Source: Didymodactylos carnosus
Taxonomy: Eukaryota > Rotifera > Eurotatoria > Philodinida > Philodinidae
Direction: 5' to 3'
DNA: 64,000 nucleotides
NCBI GenBank assembly: GCA_905250885.1
Contig: CAJNOQ010000181.1
Coordinates: 1 to 64,000 of the forward strand
Shown here: positions 60,006-64,000 of the stretch, one piece after another
How positions within the stretch are numbered: the stretch's first letter is position 1
Layout of the letters: each line of letters opens with the position of its first letter
Translations under genes and position numbers: made by a program
The notes under the pieces: generated by a model
Database searches by the model: none
Told to the model about the DNA's origin: nothing
What the model saw: the letters and a program-made list of their open reading frames with translations, nothing else

Positions 60006-62425
60006 CCTTGATTTTCAATGATTCTGATGTAGTATGGACGTCCAAGAAGCCGTTATGACTGGACACTCGATGACTTGGAGTAGCCGCGAAAGCTCAAGAG
60101 ACATACATAAACCATTATAGTGAATCTGGTGACAACGTTTATTTTCGAAGAAAAGATACAAAAACTAATGAAAACCATGTTTATGAAAATTGGAATTTGC
60201 AAGCTGTTTCCACCTAAGGTTGAAAAATTCATAATTTATTCACAAATCTAAACGTCCGACGTTCGTGATTTGTGGCGATATATTCAGACAAGGTCTTTAT
60301 ATTGCAATTTATTCCACTATGAACCTTTCCAACAGGATTTAAGAATCAACCGAGACAGTCTGCTGGATAGAGTAAATGGCAATATAAAGACCATATATTT
60401 TTTTCACTTGCACAGATTGATATATACGGATATAGGCCTCCTCTATTTGCAGGAAAGCGTTTAAAAATTTCTTGATTAGAGATATGAGAGTAGTATCCTT
60501 CAGAACAACATAGGTCATCTTTGACCTGGGAGGAATGACATGAAAAATGTTTTTTTCTGCAATTATTTGTTTATCAATATAAGCGTATAATTAACATTAT
60601 ATTCATGCTAAAAAACATTTATTTGAACTAATAATCATTCAATTGAAGCCATTGACAGAGTGTCACAGTGCGTCGGAATGAATTAGAAAAATAGGTTTTT
60701 GACACTTGTGTTATGAATGAAAAATGAAACTTGTACAACGAAAACAAACGTATATTGTTCAAAATGTAAAGTACATTTATGTCTTAAAGCAATACGTAAT
60801 TGTTTTAAAGAGTATCAAAAATAAACATACACATCTTCGATACACTGATATTAGTTTCTCTGTTGGACATTTTGAATTTGTTCAGGGATTTTTGTTGTTG
60901 TTTTTCTTGTTTAGTCATCGTTTTTCCAAAAAGTGAGTCCTATGGTCTAGAGAACTACGTAACGTGGAGACATTCTGGAAATGGGAGATAGTTCTCTGGG
61001 TGCTTAACGTGGACCATTTCACGTTCTATTTTTAAACAACCATCCAGATTCAGCGAGATGAATTCCACAAGTGGAAGAAAAATGTGTCTTGGACTTCGAA
61101 CTTTTTAATTATTATTAGTTGTCCGGCACCATTTTAGTACACTATCCGCGCGCTGCGACGGCTATCGCTTCTCTGTTATAGTAAATATTCTTTCTTGTCC
61201 TGAGACCTCCCAACTATTTACCTAACGATTTGACAAAGAAATGATTCAATGGCGGATCAGTCTGATTAAGAATCCGTTTACAGATCTTCGTTAGATGCTC
61301 CAGCAGCTGAGATCAGGAGGCTCATAGCTCAAGCGTCACACAAATCTCAAACTTTTTAATAATAAGGATTAGTTGTCCGGCGCCATTTTTTTTTATTTGT
61401 AGACAGAATTGAGAAATGAATCTGTGTACATAACTTCGAACTAGTGAATTTCTGTTTTCCCATACATGCATCTAATAAAAGGTATACTTACCAGATTACC
61501 AGATTACTAGGTCTTTAAAACATAGAAGACACACCGAAGAATGATTTTAAAAGTTATTCATTGATTGTTGAAACGGTTTAGAATAATCCCAATAAGAAGA
61601 AAAAAAGAATCGATAATTAGTCCGTTGAAATTGCTACAAGTCTCTTTATAACATTTACAGCTTCTTATCCTTTATGTATTTGCCAAAAGGATTGGTTTCC
61701 TCTGGTGTTATGTCATCTAAGCACATAGTCTCAAAAGTGTGCTGGTTTTCTTGCTGATTGATACTGTGAAAAATTACTGCTTAAGCATGTGCCATAATGT
61801 TCGACAGTTGGAAGTGTCCACATTGTCTATCGCGACATCGCAACTTGTGTGTAGCACAATTGCATTCTAGTGTTTTTCATGGTAAACTTTGACTTTAATA
61901 AAATTAAGCCTATCATGAATCATTTTCTTCATTTTTCAAAGTAATTCATGGTAGGAAAGACTTTCTAACTTTCTACAGATCAAATAAATACATAATTGGC
62001 AAAAACCGCAACCAAAACCAAATAAACAAAAAATTAAATTTTCATATCACTTAATCCGAATGGGTCGTAAATGACACATTCTACACCTGCGCAATGAAGG
62101 AACTTCGCTCAAATTTAACCACACCATTGTCATATTGAGCACCCACATACCCTATTCCTGTGATGAACTCAACGCCAAATCTGCTGGATTAGCATCAAGG
62201 GGTAAAGAGTTAACCTTAGGTGGATACAGCTTGAAAATCCCAATTTTCATAAACATGGTTTTTATTAGCTTTTATATCTTTTCTTCGAAAATAAACGTTG
62301 CCATCAGATTCACCATGATGGTTTATGTACGTCTCTTGAGCTTTCGAGGCTACTCCAAGGCACCGAGTGCCCAGTCATGACGGCTTCTTGGACATCCATA
62401 CCACGCAGAATCACTGAAAATCAGG
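60006..62425. mobile_element. Large inverted-repeat element, about 2.4 kb
   Basis: The arms 60006-60226 and 62210-62425 are inverted copies sharing CGTCCAAGAAGCCGT, AAAGCTCAAGAGAC, TTTATTTTCGAAGAAAAGAT and ACCATGTTTATGAAAATTGG. The interior contains the inverted copy of the 49.9-kb repeat in two blocks. A second small inverted pair (GTCTTTATATTG near 60293 and 60375) lies near the left arm. It also holds a direct repeat, AACTTTTTAAT...TTAGTTGTCCGGCNCCATTTT, near 61098 and 61350. No transposase was recognised. The arms differ at perhaps one base in eight, so it is older than the 22-kb and 25-kb foldbacks. Confidence 0.7.
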
Positions 62426-64000
62426 TCGCGCTTGATTTCTATTCCAAAGAGGACGCTTTGGACTATTTATGAATGATAAAGAACAGTGTATTGTGACCTT
62501 AACTTTTTCAGTTATGCAGCGTTTTTCTAGAGACCTCCTGGGAAATCAGTTTAGAATTTTCGAGGTTTAAACTCTTCCACAAAACCATGAAGAGCATTAT
62601 AAAAATTCCATTGGCTGAAAGGCAATGGTCTTACGACCCTAAATACAAATTCGTGGTGTCTGTCTGTCTGTTAACATCACCTACAAGGCCGACGGAATTC
62701 TACAGGTAATTCCGAATTCGGACGGAATTGTGATTGCAATACGCTTTTTAAGTCGCAACAAGCTTTGATATTGCTGGGCAGAGCTCGACTAGGACAACGT
62801 CACTTTATCTGAGATTAATGAAACCGTGAGACAGTGCTGCTTCTGATATCTCTCCTTGTACCACTTTCCCCGTTTTACGCCGCTATGCTTTTTCCTTTCT
62901 GTATTACTCATTCAACCATTAACATCAACTACAAAGCAGAAAGAAGTCTATAGGTTTGCTTAGACTTTTTAATGCTTTCTCTGGTCACTTTGAGAGAAAA
63001 AAAGATTTAATTATCCCCTCATGGACAATGGTGTGTGTGATTCGCCAGGAAAACCCTACTTGTTGATATTAGCAGCGCAAATATTAGAGATTGAGAGCTT
63101 CTCGTTGGTGAAAACCCAAACTCGATATGATTTTTGGTTGTGAAGATAATTGGAAAACAAATAAAAAGTTCATATTGTATGACTAATTTTTTTATCGACT
63201 GTATCTATGGAATAAAATGAAATACTTTTGGGTTGAACGAAGTAGTTGAACTTGCTGAATTTTTTGAAAGGTTCGACATATACCTAACTTTATTTTATCG
63301 ACATAATAAAAATCTCAATCTATAGACGGATTTGCACTGTGGTAACGCACATGAATGCTTTGTACTTCACTTATTTATGAATTAGTACTCATCGTAATTA
63401 TTAACAATTTCAGGCTAGGAGAATATACATCATTCACAGAGAAAAACATAGACTGCACTTTAATAATTTATCATTGTGAGCCGATCCTCGAATGTTAACG
63501 TATGTAACCTCGTTGTGAACACTTCGCCTGGTAAGTTTCCTCTATTTTGTTCCACTAGACGGCTTGTTCACGTAACTCGAGACTTCCCTGATCTAGTTTT
63601 TTAAAAAATTATTTTAGAGTAGAACTGCGAGGAGCATATCACTAGATGCAGTTTTTGGCGCTGATTACGAATCTCACATTAGTTTTTTTAAAAAATTAAA
63701 TTTTTGTATCAAAAATCCAGTTTTACATTTTTTGAAAACTGTATTTTCAGTTTCCTCACCTAGACGCTTTTCCTAATAAAATAGAAGGTCATACTAATCG
63801 ATAGAGAATTCGATTCTCTACAAGATGGTATGTTTCTTTTGAAGTTTAGGCTCAAAACAAGCTTTTTAATAAAGTTTTAAGTTTTAAGATTCTCACACAA
63901 TTCTAAGAAAGTGAATTCAGCCTTATTTTCACGTTAGTCTACATTCGATGCCTAAAACTATTTCTGATGTGAAAATAAAATCCTTTGAGCAATGTTTAGT
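62426..64000. other. Right-end intergenic sequence
   Basis: No gene, RNA gene or clear repeat boundary is supported. Open frames are short and lack splice-consistent extensions. Confidence 0.4.

Noticed and set aside
60724-60936. 70-codon frame next to the dispersed repeat
   Set aside because: Low-complexity, repeat-associated and without splice-consistent extension.

Overview
This is animal nuclear DNA: AT-rich, genes broken by many short GT-AG introns (mostly about 45-250 bp), no operons, and ciliary genes (RSPH1, CCDC42/CFAP73 type) next to metazoan housekeeping genes. The motile-cilium genes argue against nematodes. Compact introns, many small foldback DNA elements and a trace of a GIY-YIG Penelope-like element would fit a bdelloid rotifer or a similar small lophotrochozoan. 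That assignment is inference.

Layout. 1-2.8 kb: intergenic with one MITE. 2.9-6.1 kb (-): class I histone deacetylase (HDAC1/2) with an unusual Thr/Val-rich tail, 15 coding exons, 583 aa. 6.1-9.5 kb: gene-poor, with a foldback repeat. 9.6-10.8 kb (+): NUDT6-type Nudix protein with a 12-nt microexon inside the Nudix box. 11-11.9 kb: element with terminal inverted repeats. 12.3-14.5 kb (+): AKAP17A-like splicing/PKA-anchoring protein, convergent with an intronless four-EF-hand protein at 14.9-15.9 kb (-). 18.4-22.2 kb (-): ABCG (White/ABCG1-type) half transporter, 15 exons, 722 aa. 22.3-28.1 kb: a cluster of mobile elements (two foldbacks, a hAT MITE with a perfect 8-bp duplication inside a Penelope-like fossil, and a TTAA-bounded piggyBac remnant). 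28.7-33.7 kb (-): unrecognised coiled-coil protein with a 3.4-kb intron, in which a second foldback of the 22-kb family lies. 34-39.9 kb: repeats, including a foldback carrying about seven copies of a palindromic ATATCCCGATCGGGATAT-like motif. 39.9-40.6 kb (-): an unrecognised short gene end or remnant. 41.4-43.0 kb (-): CCDC42/CFAP73-like axonemal protein, 316 aa. 43.4-44.6 kb (-): cysteine-rich single-pass membrane protein, divergent from RSPH1 at 44.9-48.4 kb (+), whose last intron holds an 860-bp transposon. 52.0-54.8 kb (-): secreted acidic Asp-Thr repeat protein with two tandem, phase-matched sets of terminal exons. 55-64 kb: no convincing gene except a weak small membrane ORF, and a large inverted-repeat element at 60-62.4 kb.

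The genes do not form one pathway. RSPH1 and the CCDC42/CFAP73-like gene are both axonemal and lie within 4 kb of each other. The most unusual locus is the acidic Asp-Thr gene: its exon phases predict two secreted isoforms with a common N-terminus and different acidic or His-rich tails. All gene models are hand-spliced; reading frames were checked across every junction listed.
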